From: Spirochaetales bacterium
GTDB taxonomy: Bacteria > Spirochaetota > Spirochaetia > SZUA-6 > JAFGRV01
DNA: 62,126 nucleotides
Direction of reading: 5' to 3'
Assembly: GCA_016937215.1 (NCBI GenBank)
Contig: JAFGWI010000089.1
Location: 1-62,126, forward strand
Positions 34,684 to 44,693 of this stretch are shown here, piece by piece. Under the pieces are notes generated by a model that searched no databases, had not been told where the DNA came from, and saw only the letters and a list, made by a program, of their open reading frames with translations. Within the stretch, counting starts at the first letter, position 1. Each line of letters starts with the position of its first letter. The position numbers and the translations under genes are program-made.

Positions 34684-35139
34684 TTTAATAATCCGGCTCC
34701 TTTAAAAATCCAATTCATCTGTAAAAACCATGATAGCTTATCAATTAATAAGCTTAATAGCTGACCAACCAAGATTCAAGCTAAAGTTCAAGATTTATAC
34801 AAAAAAAGAAACAAGAAATTGACAAAAATAGCATTATTTTTTTATCACTAGCAAAAATTTGATATGGGATTTTAAATGGCGTTGCCTGCTTCCATTACAT
34901 TTCAGCAGGCCCGGGCTATCCGTTGCTCCAGCTGTCGCTTCCGAAGGTTATTACGCGGAAATTATCCGCGTAATAACGCTTTGCGGGCCAGGTTTTGAAA
35001 AACCCGGCCCGCACAACTCCTATCCCTAACGCGAAAGCTCGCCAAGGACAGGACCCGGGAAAACATAGTCCGGGTCTTTCTTAAAAACCGGCCATAGGAG
35101 CAGCCTGAAAACTAAAGAAAAACCCGGAAAAAAACTGAA
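34684..35139. other. Gap between chemoreceptor and GH9 genes
   Basis: AT-rich upstream part with no gene. The right part is a family A repeat (34879-35033). Confidence 0.5.
34879..35033 (-). repeat. Two-hairpin intergenic repeat, family A copy 6
   Basis: Stems are TGCGGGCCAGGTTTT/AAAACCCGGCCCGCA and TTATTACGCGG/CCGCGTAATAA. A third, terminal hairpin is GCCTGCT/AGCAGGC. The minus-strand start is CGCGTTAGGGATAGGAG. It lies just downstream of the GH9 gene. Confidence 0.88.
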
Positions 35140-37953
35140 TCAGCAGGTCAAGTCCGTCAGAATACCAACATAAAATTGCGCGATGAGCATGGCATCGATT
35201 ATATTTATGGACAGATCACAATTAACATCAGCTGCTTCAGCAAGAAAACCAGCCACCTCAATTCCCACGTAAACCTGGGCCGTTAGCAAGGCGTCAATAA
35301 TATTCACACTATCATCGCCATTTACATCACCCCTTTTGTTCTGAGGATTCACAGTTGGTGTAGGCTCCTCTCCCCCGGGAGTTACTCCGGAAGGATCAGT
35401 GCCCCATACCTGAAAATCATTCAAATACAAAGTGATTTTATCATTACTTATATAGGCACTCGCCGAAGCCTTAAAACTAGGGTCATTACTTTGGTCATAA
35501 TCAGACCAGTCCGCATTGGATATGCGAAACTGAATTTCACCGCTTTGCCCTGCCGCGCTCACCATACCTGCCTCCGCGGTAAAGGAAAGCTCTATATAGC
35601 CCTCTTCAAAACGATTAATCACATTATTTTTACCCATGGCCGCGAAATCCATGGTAAAAATCTGGTCTGACGAACTTTCCCCGGTATAATAGTAACGTAC
35701 TCTGATGTCTTCCAATGAAGCCCCTTTACCGCCAGTGTTTTTAATCATGATCGAAGGATTTATTACGGAAGAATGATTATCCAGATTTTCACTTCGATAA
35801 AGAACTGATAAATCAGCTTTGGGTTCGGGCGTTAGATAGGGAGTTCCATTGCCAGGAGTTGCTCCGCCTATTTCAGGCTCACTGCCAAAAACCAGTTGAC
35901 CGTCCATATACACAGGAATATTTTTAGCCAGACTATAGTCCTCATCGCCTATGCCAGTACGACTGAAATCATTATCAGGGTCCCAATGGAATTTATAATC
36001 ATCGCCATATTGGGCTACCAGGGCAAATTGGTAATCCCTGTCGCCGTATACAGAAAGGCCCGACCAGTCGAATTCCACATAATAAATATTGTTTTCATTA
36101 TCCCAAACCAAAGGACCCCGGGCCTCAACCGGCCCGTCATAGGAATACTTGTTCTCATCATACATGATTTCCAGAGATACATTATCAATGCTTTGGCCTG
36201 CGCTGATTAGTTCAGTGATATCAAAATAATAGCGGCATTTCAAACCATATTCATAGGCCGGAGGATGAATCGATTCATTATGCATTTTGATAGTGACCTG
36301 AGTCCTTTCATTGCTTTCCTGGCCTATTACCGCTTCGGTATAATAGGCATCAATCTCCGGTTCGGGTGGCGGAAAATCAGCTAGTGGTTTATGCCCCTGG
36401 GCCTTTCCAATAAATTTGTAAAGCCCGGCCAAAGCGCCCACAAAACCCGCGTTATAATCGATAGCCACCTCGTTATAAACATAGTCGGTTGTGGCATCAA
36501 GATGATAATCATCGCCATCTGGGCCGCCGACCAGAGCGCCCCAGAGAGTATGACGGTGCTCTTCAGGCACATTCATGGAATTGGTTTTGGAACCATGGGC
36601 TGCCCTGTGATGGGGATGCTGCACATGCTTCTCGCCATAACCGACAATATAGGATAAATTGTTTTTGTTCTTGCCCATAAGATATTCCATTTGCCCCTGG
36701 GCCCAGGATACAAAGTCAGGACGATTTTTATGCTTGTGATAAATGAGAGCGCATAACTGAGCGGCTGTATTGTAACGGGCAGAACCCCAGGTATTGATCA
36801 TGGCATAGCCCTGGGGCGTCAATTTCATATATGTGCCGTCCTGTGGATCAGCATGGGGCACAGACCCTCCTGACCAGTATTCAATGTTCCAGGCAGCAAA
36901 ATAGTCAAAAAGCTCATTTTCAGGAAAAAGACTGGCCAGTTTTACAAAGGTCCCGCCCCAGACAACATCCCAGCAATGAACCCAGATATTCTGCCAGGTA
37001 TTGGTCTGAGAATTGATGATTCGGGACATATAACCCGTGTAAAGATGGTTATCATCAACAGAGGTGATATCATCGATATAATCCATATTACCAGTGGCTT
37101 CATAAAGCCAAACAGCAGCCCAGGACAATTCATCATGATCATAGGCAGAGCCATAATATCCACCGGAGTCACCCAAACCGCGGTATTTAACAGCAAAATC
37201 ATAAAGGGCCATGGCATTGTCCAGACAATCCTGAGCATAAGCCGGGTCAATTTCCTTATAATTGAAATACATGGTCGCCAAGGCAGCTGCCCCGCCGGCA
37301 GCCTGGTCACTACCCGGGCTTTCAGGAGCAGCAAAAAGCGCGGGACGAGGAAAGTCCGATGCTTTTTGAAGTTCCGGGGGCCCCCAGTAACTATGATCAA
37401 TGTCACCGTTTCCTACCTGAAAACAATAAGCAATAACCTCACCGGATTCATTTCTGAACACAGACTTGAGCAAATAATCGGTACCCCACTTTAACAAATC
37501 GAGCATATGCTCATATTCGCCAATTTCCACGAAGGAATCTTTGAATTCATGCAAAGACCATCCCAAGGTTGATAAGGTATAGTGCTGAGGCAAACCGAAT
37601 TTTACATGGTCACCGGCATCATGGAAGCCTTTGCTTAAGTCGACTGTTCCATCACCCTCAGGGTCGAAAATATTTATATTAGCATCGATAAATTCCTGGG
37701 ACAAAACCAAACCATTACCTTTTCTGTCAACCGAAACCACAGGAATGCGTGTGTCATCAATCTCAGAATCACCTCGCCAATCCAGAAGGCCGCCGGTAAT
37801 ACCAGGCCCCGACTTTTCAGCATCATAAAAATAAAGCGACTTTTGAAGGGCCTCGGCATAATTAAAATAATCCAGGCCCAATAGGCTGGTAGAAATCAAT
37901 AACAAAAAAGCAGCGACGGTGAAGCATTTTTCCGGGTATCTTTTTTTTTGCAT
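35140..37953 (-). CDS. GH9 cellulase with two CBM3-like modules and dockerin
   Basis: A secreted endoglucanase of 937 residues. Signal peptide 1-27. The GH9 domain (about 28-530) has the catalytic base segment FHDAGDHVKFG (Asp 112 and 115), HHRAAHGS and the acid-containing NEVAIDYNAGFVGALAG. Between WRGDS and the base lies a segment of about 45 residues, longer than in the commonest GH9 enzymes. A CBM3c-like module (about 540-705) follows, then a second CBM3-like module (about 720-870). A paired dockerin-like module (875-937) holds GDVNGDDSVNIIDALL and ADVNCDLSINIIDAML. GH9 plus CBM3c is the processive endoglucanase architecture of cellulolytic clostridia, so transfer is possible. GAGGAGG precedes the ATG. 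Confidence 0.95.
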   Translation of the reverse strand: MQKKRYPEKCFTVAAFLLLISTSLLGLDYFNYAEALQKSLYFYDAEKSGPGITGGLLDWRGDSEIDDTRIPVVSVDRKGNGLVLSQEFIDANINIFDPEGDGTVDLSKGFHDAGDHVKFGLPQHYTLSTLGWSLHEFKDSFVEIGEYEHMLDLLKWGTDYLLKSVFRNESGEVIAYCFQVGNGDIDHSYWGPPELQKASDFPRPALFAAPESPGSDQAAGGAAALATMYFNYKEIDPAYAQDCLDNAMALYDFAVKYRGLGDSGGYYGSAYDHDELSWAAVWLYEATGNMDYIDDITSVDDNHLYTGYMSRIINSQTNTWQNIWVHCWDVVWGGTFVKLASLFPENELFDYFAAWNIEYWSGGSVPHADPQDGTYMKLTPQGYAMINTWGSARYNTAAQLCALIYHKHKNRPDFVSWAQGQMEYLMGKNKNNLSYIVGYGEKHVQHPHHRAAHGSKTNSMNVPEEHRHTLWGALVGGPDGDDYHLDATTDYVYNEVAIDYNAGFVGALAGLYKFIGKAQGHKPLADFPPPEPEIDAYYTEAVIGQESNERTQVTIKMHNESIHPPAYEYGLKCRYYFDITELISAGQSIDNVSLEIMYDENKYSYDGPVEARGPLVWDNENNIYYVEFDWSGLSVYGDRDYQFALVAQYGDDYKFHWDPDNDFSRTGIGDEDYSLAKNIPVYMDGQLVFGSEPEIGGATPGNGTPYLTPEPKADLSVLYRSENLDNHSSVINPSIMIKNTGGKGASLEDIRVRYYYTGESSSDQIFTMDFAAMGKNNVINRFEEGYIELSFTAEAGMVSAAGQSGEIQFRISNADWSDYDQSNDPSFKASASAYISNDKITLYLNDFQVWGTDPSGVTPGGEEPTPTVNPQNKRGDVNGDDSVNIIDALLTAQVYVGIEVAGFLAEAADVNCDLSINIIDAMLIAQFYVGILTDLTC

Positions 37954-38181
37954 ATAACTTTTTCCTCCTCAAAGAAATGTGGGTAAAGCTTGCCATTATG
38001 TTTAGCCATGAAATAAACAAATATCGGGTAATTAACAAAACATGCCTTTGCCACTCAACTCAATTTTTTTTTTGACTATTTTATATGACACCAAAGCCTC
38101 TGATATGACAATCAGAGAAGCTGCTGAAAATTGATACAGCTTTTCAGCCTATGAAAAGTTTAAAACAGGACCATAGACCAT

Positions 38182-39699
38182 CTATTTTTTTAACATATCC
38201 AGTGCGATTTCTGTTATTTTGCGAAAATCAGCTTTGCCGCTACCCATTTTGGGAAATTCCTCGAGCACAAGAAATCGAAAGGGCACAGCCAGGGCTGGAA
38301 GCTCCTTTAAAAGCTGGGCCTTCAGCTTATCTTCATCAATGGGGCCAGATACAACAGCTGCAATTTTGGCACCCTTTAGGGAATCTGGAACCTCCACCGC
38401 GCAAAAATCCATATTTTCCGGTAGAAATTTCTCCAGAACCGACTCGGTCCGAACCAGAGAAACCAATTCTCCGCCTATTTTGATAAAGCGTTTCAAGCGA
38501 CCGCGATGCCAGAGAAAACCAGCCTCATCGATTACACCAATGTCGCCAGTATCATACCACCCATCAATAAAGGCTTTATCATTGGCTTCAGGGTCTTCCC
38601 AATAACCCTTCATGACCGATTCGCCTTGAACCAGAATTTTCCCCTCCTCGCCTGGAGGTAGTTCCTTATTATCATCGATTCCTGCAATCTTTACCTTTAC
38701 ATGCGTAAAAGGAAGACCAATGCTTCCAGGCTTGTTATTTCCAGGCCTGTTGGCTGAAATTACAGGACTTGTTTCAGTTGTTCCATAACCTTCGAGCAAT
38801 TCTATTCCATGTTTTTCCATGTACTGTTTTCTCAACCAATGTGGGACCTTGTCAGCACCCGGCACAACCAGTCGTAAAGAGGAGAAATCACCTGGCTGGG
38901 ATACCCGCACATAGGCGCCAAAAAAAATAGGAGTAGCCGCAGCCATGGTGGGCTTGTACTCCTTTATGATTTTTGCCACTGTTTTGTATTCAAGAGGATT
39001 TCCATAGGTAATAGCCGTCATACCCAGGAGAAGAGGCAACCAGAATTGGGTCATAAAGCCAAAGACATGGAAAAGAGGCAAAATGCAAAGAATACTATCC
39101 TCCTCTGTGAGGCCAAAAGCTTCCTTAGCATCAAGGTAATTGATAAAAATATTATTATGAGTCAGGGGAACAGCCTTGGGGTCTTTTTCACTCCCTGAAG
39201 TAAAAAGAATTACTGAAATATCATTTTCAGTAACCCGCGGAAGAGAGTTGATCAAGGCTTCAGCCGAGTTTTTGACCTTTATAGCTGCCCTAATTTTGGC
39301 AAAAATTGAAATCTCCTTCATTATATCCTCAAGACAAACCATCGAAGGAAGTAAAGGACAATTGATTTTTTCCAATAGGGCCCGGGAGGTAATGATGGTC
39401 GACATACGACATTTTTTAAGGGCAAAGTGACAGTTTTCTTCCGCTCCGGTTGAGTAATTAATCATCACCGGAACCTTGGCATTCATAAGAATACCCAAAA
39501 CAGCCAGCATGGCTCCGGCAGAATTCGGCACCATTACACCAACATATTTTTCGGGTATAGATTTAAATTTGTTTTTCAATAATAAAGCAGCCAGTAAAGC
39601 CTTTTCAAAGGTCACATCACTATTGCGGGAACGGTCATGTATGGCCATTTTTTTGGGGTATTTTTTGGCTGTTTTAATAAATTCATAATGTAGTACCAT
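38182..39699 (-). CDS. Acyl-AMP ligase (long-chain acyl-CoA/ACP synthetase type)
   Basis: A 505-residue adenylate-forming enzyme. The P-loop-like motif is ILFTSGSEKDPKAVPLTHNN (about 165-185). The A5 motif is EGYGTTETSPVIS. The hinge and A7/A8 region is DGWYDTGDIGVIDEAGFLWH followed by RGRLKRFIKIGGE, and the catalytic lysine is near the end (MGSGKADFRK). It is closest in feel to the acyl-ACP synthetase half of Aas proteins, which re-acylate lysophospholipids. The MFS and PlsC parts of Aas are absent. Fatty acyl-CoA synthetase is the alternative. AAAGGAT precedes the ATG. No neighbour points to a pathway. Confidence 0.85.
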   Translation of the reverse strand: MVLHYEFIKTAKKYPKKMAIHDRSRNSDVTFEKALLAALLLKNKFKSIPEKYVGVMVPNSAGAMLAVLGILMNAKVPVMINYSTGAEENCHFALKKCRMSTIITSRALLEKINCPLLPSMVCLEDIMKEISIFAKIRAAIKVKNSAEALINSLPRVTENDISVILFTSGSEKDPKAVPLTHNNIFINYLDAKEAFGLTEEDSILCILPLFHVFGFMTQFWLPLLLGMTAITYGNPLEYKTVAKIIKEYKPTMAAATPIFFGAYVRVSQPGDFSSLRLVVPGADKVPHWLRKQYMEKHGIELLEGYGTTETSPVISANRPGNNKPGSIGLPFTHVKVKIAGIDDNKELPPGEEGKILVQGESVMKGYWEDPEANDKAFIDGWYDTGDIGVIDEAGFLWHRGRLKRFIKIGGELVSLVRTESVLEKFLPENMDFCAVEVPDSLKGAKIAAVVSGPIDEDKLKAQLLKELPALAVPFRFLVLEEFPKMGSGKADFRKITEIALDMLKK

Positions 39700-40244
39700 T
39701 TTATAATCCTTTTCTTTTATTTAACAATATCCAAATTTTATAAAGTTGATCATATTAGTCAAGAATAAACACTGTAATACATAGTTAATTATATGAATAA
39801 ATTATATATCTTTCTCATAAAAAAATCATTTTTTTGATAGAAAATCACAAAATATGGTAATTATCAAAGAATATTGTCATATCTTGATCGTGCTTGATAA
39901 AATTTACCAAAACACCCCTCAGTATTTTAATAAATAATTTCCAGGATAGGCCTAAAAACCAATAAAAATGGATTTTTAAACTTAAAAACGCCTAATACCT
40001 TGAAAGACATCTAAGTATGATGCGTATCTGACAGTTTAACTTTATCGACACTTTTTTTAATGTCAGAAGTTAGGTTGAAAAATCAAATATAAAGGAATAC
40101 TCATCACTGAGCAATAAATGGTACAACTTCAATGTGTAAAAAACAACTATGATTCAGAAAAAATGTAACCAAGTTCAAAGATATTGATTTATTTTTAAAT
40201 ATAAAGTAATCTTTAAATTAAATTTGACTTGAATGGAGTCCTTG
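39700..40244. other. AT-rich divergent intergenic region
   Basis: A 545-base gap between divergently transcribed genes. It probably carries both promoters. I see no gene, RNA or repeat in it. Confidence 0.5.
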
Positions 40245-41249
40245 ATGAAGTTTAAATACCTGTTTTTTTTAGTCAGTTTAGCATGTGTGTATAGTTTTTT
40301 CAGCTGTGATAATAGAAAAGATTATGATATACAATTTGAAAAAGAGGTTTATGATTTTGGTCAGCTTAATGAAAATACCAGGACAACCCTTGTTTTCCGC
40401 TATAAAAATACAGGTAAGAATAATTTGGAAGTCGAATTGATACGAGCCACCTGCGGTTGTACTGAGATGAAAGAATATGACAGAGTGGTCAAACCTGGAA
40501 AATGGGGTGAAATGCCGGTGGATTTTAACACAGAAGCGATGACAGGTCAGGTATTACGCTCGGTTTATATCAAAACCAATGTTCCTGGCCGGGAAGATAT
40601 TCGCCTGGATATAACAGGTGATGTTTTTAACCCTGTTACCGTAAGCCCCCAAAGTAACTGGCTTGGAAATGTGAAAAAAGACACAACAGAATTAACAGCC
40701 AATTATGTGTTTTCCAGCAACATCAATATGCCCGTTGTATTTGACCGTATAGAAATGAGCAAAGATAATGTGACTTATTCTCTGGATAAAAACGAGGATG
40801 AAACTGTTGTCACTCTTAAATTAACAATCAAACCACCCTTTGGAGAAGAACAAAATCAAAGCGGCAGTTTCTATGTGAAACTGGGTGGTGGTTTTACACG
40901 GGAGTATCATCTCGGTTATTCCTATATAATAGAAACACCCATTCAGGTTAACCCAGAGATTGTGGAACTGAATATGGAATCCCTTGCAAAAGAAAGCTAC
41001 GAGCGTCGAATCAACATAAAAAGTAATATTGAAGCTCCCATTGATATTTTTGATTTAAAATTTGACGGAGAAAATGTAAAATATTCAATCGAAGCATTAT
41101 TAAAAGACAAATTTTATCAAATACCCCTTATCTTTCCAGAGGGATACCTCTTTCCAGCAAACAAGGAAAATCTGACATTAAGCTTCAGGGTCAAAAATGA
41201 TCCTGATAATAAACTCTATAAAATAGTGATAAAACCATACAAAAAATAA
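40245..41249 (+). CDS. DUF1573-domain lipoprotein
   Basis: A 334-residue lipoprotein from the ATG at 40245, which has GGAG six bases upstream. An ATG at 40233 would overlap that ribosome site. The signal ends in the lipobox FFSC. The first domain (about 20-125) is DUF1573, an Ig-like fold (YDFGQLNENTRTTLVFRYKN, ATCGCTE, VYIKTN). Two further beta-sandwich regions fill the rest. DUF1573 proteins are common exported proteins in Bacteroidota and spirochaetes and have no known activity. It is encoded alone, divergent from the acyl-AMP ligase and 555 bases upstream of GH6. Confidence 0.8.
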   Translation: MKFKYLFFLVSLACVYSFFSCDNRKDYDIQFEKEVYDFGQLNENTRTTLVFRYKNTGKNNLEVELIRATCGCTEMKEYDRVVKPGKWGEMPVDFNTEAMTGQVLRSVYIKTNVPGREDIRLDITGDVFNPVTVSPQSNWLGNVKKDTTELTANYVFSSNINMPVVFDRIEMSKDNVTYSLDKNEDETVVTLKLTIKPPFGEEQNQSGSFYVKLGGGFTREYHLGYSYIIETPIQVNPEIVELNMESLAKESYERRINIKSNIEAPIDIFDLKFDGENVKYSIEALLKDKFYQIPLIFPEGYLFPANKENLTLSFRVKNDPDNKLYKIVIKPYKK

Positions 41250-41568
41250 GCGGGAATATCTCAAGCGTCCAAATTCTCATTTGCCCTTCATTTTTTAAAC
41301 ATAGCAAGGCGAGTATTGAAGGCTGTCGCGCGACTGAAAAAGTGACTGTTTCAAAGGCTATTTATTAAGGTTAAAGTTGTTACAGCACAAGATATAACCC
41401 AAGAGTTTCACGACCGAACATCTATGCCAAGCTTCGTGACCAGCGAAAACACCTCCCCTGTTCCAAAGGATTTTTGCGGTAAATTCCGTTTAACAGAATA
41501 AAAAAACCTTTCCATCTATGTAAGGAATACCAGACAATTACAACCTATAGCATATAAGCTATATAGCT

Positions 41569-41593
41569 GATATAAAAATTGGATTTTTATATC
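41569..41593. promoter_or_regulatory. Strong AT-rich hairpin upstream of GH6
   Basis: GATATAAAAAT and ATTTTTATATC are perfect 11-base arms around TGG. They lie about 210 bases before the GH6 start. It could be an operator. The arms contain only short T tracts, so it is not a standard terminator. Confidence 0.35.
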
Positions 41594-41737
41594 CAGAGCA
41601 ATCACCAAACAGTAAAAAACTTTGAGCGATGAGGTAAGATGAATTTCTATTAATTCCAAGTCTTTAATCATTTTATTAAAAATCTTTATGAAAATTTAGG
41701 TGTTTCACCTATGAGCTTACAGTCAAAAATCCTATTT

Positions 41738-41767
41738 ACTTCATCGTAATATTAGTTATAATGAAGT
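41738..41767 (+). promoter_or_regulatory. Putative GH6 promoter inside an inverted repeat
   Basis: A consensus TATAAT at 41757-41762 lies within ACTTCAT (41738-41744) and ATGAAGT (41761-41767). No good -35 box is present, as is usual where an activator is needed. Regulation of GH6 by a protein binding here is inferred. Confidence 0.35.
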
Positions 41768-41804
41768 CAAGTGAACATAAACGTAAGAGAGGAGTATTTC
41801 AAAA

Positions 41805-43379
41805 ATGAAAAAACAAAATGTTGTAAGAAAAGGGCTTCTGCGAAGCGCATTGGTTCTATTTCTATTACTTGCAACGGCTAGCCTTTTTGGCCAGACAATA
41901 GGTGACGTAACAATGGACGGTCAAGTCAATATTGTTGACGCGTTACAAATCGCGCGAGCATATGTTGGTCTTGATCCAACACCTTATAACGAGGCCTATG
42001 CTGACACCAACTGTGACGGCACGGTAAACATCGTTGACGCCTTACAGGTAGCGCGTTTCTATGTTGGGTCTATTGACGAATTATGCGGTTCAACTGAAAC
42101 CGAAACACCAACACAAACCGTAACACCTACCCCGACTACAACACCTACTGCAGGAACAGCTGAACCACGTGTTGACAATCCCTATGTAGGCGGAACACTT
42201 TATGTTGACCAAGTGTGGTCAGAAAAAGCCAGAAATGACGGCGGCGCAGCTATCGCTGATATTGGAACATTTTTATGGATGGACCGAATCGGAGCCATTA
42301 CAGATGGTATCGGATTAAGAGGACACCTTGACGCAGCTATTCAGCAGGGCGCGAATGTTTTCCAGGTTGTTATTTACGACCTTCCAAACCGAGACTGCTT
42401 TGCCTTGGCTTCAAACGGTGAACTTCGAATTTCCGAAGGCGGTATGCAGAGATATCAAACAGAATATATCGATCCTATCGTAGAAATTTTGGGTGACGCC
42501 AATTATCGATCACTTCGAATCGTATGTGTCATCGAACCCGATTCTTTACCCAACCTGGTAACAAACCTCGACGACCCGGATTGTGCTGAAGCCAACGGAG
42601 CTGGCGGTTATGTTGAAGGAATTCAATACGCCCTTGACCAGCTTGGAACATTACCAAATACCTACTGTTATGTTGACTACGGTCATAGCGGATGGTTGGG
42701 CTGGCCTGATAACTATAGTCAAGCATTGCAGGTTATCGGCAATGCCATTAAAGGGGCCTCAAAAGGCGTTAACAGTGTTGCAGGTCTTGTAACTTGTACT
42801 GCCAACTACACACCAACTGAAGAACCTTATTTAAAGAACGTAAGTACTGAAGTCATAAGACAATCATCATTCTACGAATGGAACACCTATGTTTCCGAAC
42901 TCCCCTTTGCACAGGCTGTACGACAATCATTTATTCAAAATGGTTTTCCAAGCACCTTCGGTATGCTCATCGACACATCACGAAACGGATGGGGCGGACC
43001 TGACAGACCAACCAGAGCCGTTACTTCAGGCAGCAATGATCAAATTGTAGATGGAAGCCGAATTGACCGACGAACTCACCGCGGTAACTGGTGTAACCAG
43101 AAAGGCGGTATCGGTGAACGACCAAAAGCCGCTCCTGCTACAGGTATCGATGCTTATGTTTGGGTTAAACCTCCGGGAGAATCTGACGGTGTTAGTACCG
43201 CAGACTTTGAACCAGATCCAAACGATCCAGCAAAACAGTTTGATCCAAACTGCGATCCTAACGGACAAAGCAGCTATGGAGACGGTGTACTCACAGGCGC
43301 TGTTGAAGCACCTCATGCCGGTCGATGGAATACATTACACTTCCAGATGTTAATGGATAATGCTTATCCGCCACTGTAA
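41805..43379 (+). CDS. GH6 cellulase with N-terminal dockerin
   Basis: A secreted cellobiohydrolase or endoglucanase of 524 residues. Signal peptide 1-30. A paired dockerin-like module comes first (33-95: GDVTMDGQVNIVDALQIARA, then DTNCDGTVNIVDALQVAR). A Thr/Pro linker (about 97-120) leads into the GH6 domain. The catalytic signatures are YDLPNRDCFA (acid-helper D197), VIEPDSL (catalytic acid D246), YVDYGHSGWLGW, DTSRNGWGG and VWVKPPGESDG. The dockerin is N-terminal, unlike GH9 and GH43 here. Arg codons are mostly CGA (about 14 of 24), unlike neighbouring genes. GAGGAG precedes the ATG and a strong terminator follows. Confidence 0.95.
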   Translation: MKKQNVVRKGLLRSALVLFLLLATASLFGQTIGDVTMDGQVNIVDALQIARAYVGLDPTPYNEAYADTNCDGTVNIVDALQVARFYVGSIDELCGSTETETPTQTVTPTPTTTPTAGTAEPRVDNPYVGGTLYVDQVWSEKARNDGGAAIADIGTFLWMDRIGAITDGIGLRGHLDAAIQQGANVFQVVIYDLPNRDCFALASNGELRISEGGMQRYQTEYIDPIVEILGDANYRSLRIVCVIEPDSLPNLVTNLDDPDCAEANGAGGYVEGIQYALDQLGTLPNTYCYVDYGHSGWLGWPDNYSQALQVIGNAIKGASKGVNSVAGLVTCTANYTPTEEPYLKNVSTEVIRQSSFYEWNTYVSELPFAQAVRQSFIQNGFPSTFGMLIDTSRNGWGGPDRPTRAVTSGSNDQIVDGSRIDRRTHRGNWCNQKGGIGERPKAAPATGIDAYVWVKPPGESDGVSTADFEPDPNDPAKQFDPNCDPNGQSSYGDGVLTGAVEAPHAGRWNTLHFQMLMDNAYPPL

Positions 43380-43406
43380 GAACTGAATTCTTAATAAAAA
43401 TTATAC

Positions 43407-43439
43407 GGGCCTTCCTGATATCAGGAAGGCCCTTTTTTT
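43407..43439 (+). terminator. Intrinsic terminator of the GH6 gene
   Basis: A perfectly self-complementary 26-base segment (arms GGGCCTTCCTGA and its complement) is followed by seven T, 28 bases after the stop codon. Confidence 0.93.
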
Positions 43440-43523
43440 ATTTGTCCTATTTAATTTTATTTTTGAAGGCGCCTCATGGTTCAGGTTTCTTTTGTTCAGT
43501 AAAAGAAACTCTCCGCTACCCCC

Positions 43524-43674
43524 GCGTTAGGGATTGAAGCGGAAACCCCGGAGCAATGGATTTGAAATCTGGTGGCTGTTTAAAGCAAAGAGTCATTTTG
43601 GATCTCATGATATTTTGCGAGGAGTTGCAGCGGAAAGCCCGGCCTGCCCTGCCCCTGGGCGGCAGGCAACGCCC
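43524..43674 (+). repeat. Intergenic repeat family B copy 2
   Basis: Starts GCGTTAGGGATTGAAGCGG. After a unique spacer it continues GCGAGGAGTTGCAGCGG and AAGCCCGGCC, then a CTGCC...GGCAG hairpin, and ends CAACGCCC. It fills the 384-base gap between GH6 and cysE, together with the GH6 terminator. Confidence 0.85.
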
Positions 43675-43763
43675 AAAAAATAAAGAATTTTAAGGCTTTC
43701 AAAAATTCCCTATTTTGATTAAATTAAAGCAAGCAATCACGCGATAGCGCCAAGGAGGACAGA

Positions 43764-44693
43764 ATGCCGGAATGCAGGGAAAATGGATGGAAAAAAGAAG
43801 ACCTCAGCCAGATTATTGCCAAGCTTGAGGACTCATACAATAGTCACAAAGGAATTAATCATGTGGACGGGTTGAACATTCCTACTTCCGAATCGATTCA
43901 TGAAATTATCAAGGATTTATTTGCTCTGGTATTTCCAGGATTTTTCGGAAAAATTCAGATTACCACTTCATCGATCAATTATTACGCGGGAAACCTTCTT
44001 GACAGCCTTTACGGAAAGCTTAGCGAACAGATCAAAAGGGCATTAAAATACCGGTGTACCCTGGAGAACTGCTGTAATTGCCAATGTGCTGATCGCGCCG
44101 GCTCTTTAGCTGCTTTTTTGCTGGAATCGCTCCCTGAGATCAGACGCCTCATTACTTTGGATGTTGAGGCTGCTTTTGACGGTGACCCGGCAGCAAGATC
44201 GGTTGATGAGGTGATTCTCAGTTATCCCTTTACCAAAGCCATTACCGTACACAGATTGGCTCATGTTCTCTACAAAAAGGATATTCCCTTAATACCGCGC
44301 ATGATGAGCGAGTGGGCACATGGTGTAACAGGGATTGATATCCACTCCGGCGCCGCGATCGGCGAGTCCTTTTTTATTGATCATGGGACAGGGGTTGTTA
44401 TTGGCGAAACCTGTGAAATTGGAAATCATGTTAAACTCTACCAGGGTGTGACACTCGGGGCCTTGTCATTTTCAAAAGACGAAAAGGGCCGTTTGATAAA
44501 GGGGGAAAAAAGGCATCCCACCTTGCTTGATGATGTAACGGTTTATGCTAATGCCACTATTTTAGGCGGCAAAACAATTATCGGAAAAGGCGCTGTTATT
44601 GGCGGAAATACCTGGGTTACTGAATCGGTAGATGACTATACCAAGGTCTCTATTGGAAAGCCGGATTTGATATTTCATCGTAAAAAGGCTTAG
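43764..44693 (+). CDS. cysE: Serine O-acetyltransferase
   Basis: Makes O-acetylserine from serine and acetyl-CoA, the first step of cysteine synthesis. It is a 309-residue cytosolic trimer-forming enzyme. The N-terminal helical domain is long (to about 180) and includes a Cys-rich patch CCNCQC (about 101-106). The left-handed beta-helix follows (GIDIHSGAAIGESFFIDHGT, VVIGETCEIGNHVKLYQGVT, HPTLLDDVTVYANATILGG). The active-site His/Asp are in FIDHGTG. It resembles the longer EpsC/SatA type rather than E. coli CysE. AAGGAGG precedes the ATG. No cysK is adjacent. Confidence 0.93.
   Translation: MPECRENGWKKEDLSQIIAKLEDSYNSHKGINHVDGLNIPTSESIHEIIKDLFALVFPGFFGKIQITTSSINYYAGNLLDSLYGKLSEQIKRALKYRCTLENCCNCQCADRAGSLAAFLLESLPEIRRLITLDVEAAFDGDPAARSVDEVILSYPFTKAITVHRLAHVLYKKDIPLIPRMMSEWAHGVTGIDIHSGAAIGESFFIDHGTGVVIGETCEIGNHVKLYQGVTLGALSFSKDEKGRLIKGEKRHPTLLDDVTVYANATILGGKTIIGKGAVIGGNTWVTESVDDYTKVSIGKPDLIFHRKKA

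Larger units (their letters stand above)
41250..41804. other. Regulatory gap upstream of the GH6 gene
   Basis: No gene. It contains a hairpin at 41569-41593 and an inverted repeat around a TATAAT box at 41738-41767. Confidence 0.5.

Noticed and set aside
36942..37494. Frames of 154 and 172 codons opposite the GH9 gene
   Set aside because: They are antisense to a well-supported catalytic domain and have low-complexity Ile/Thr composition typical of shadows.
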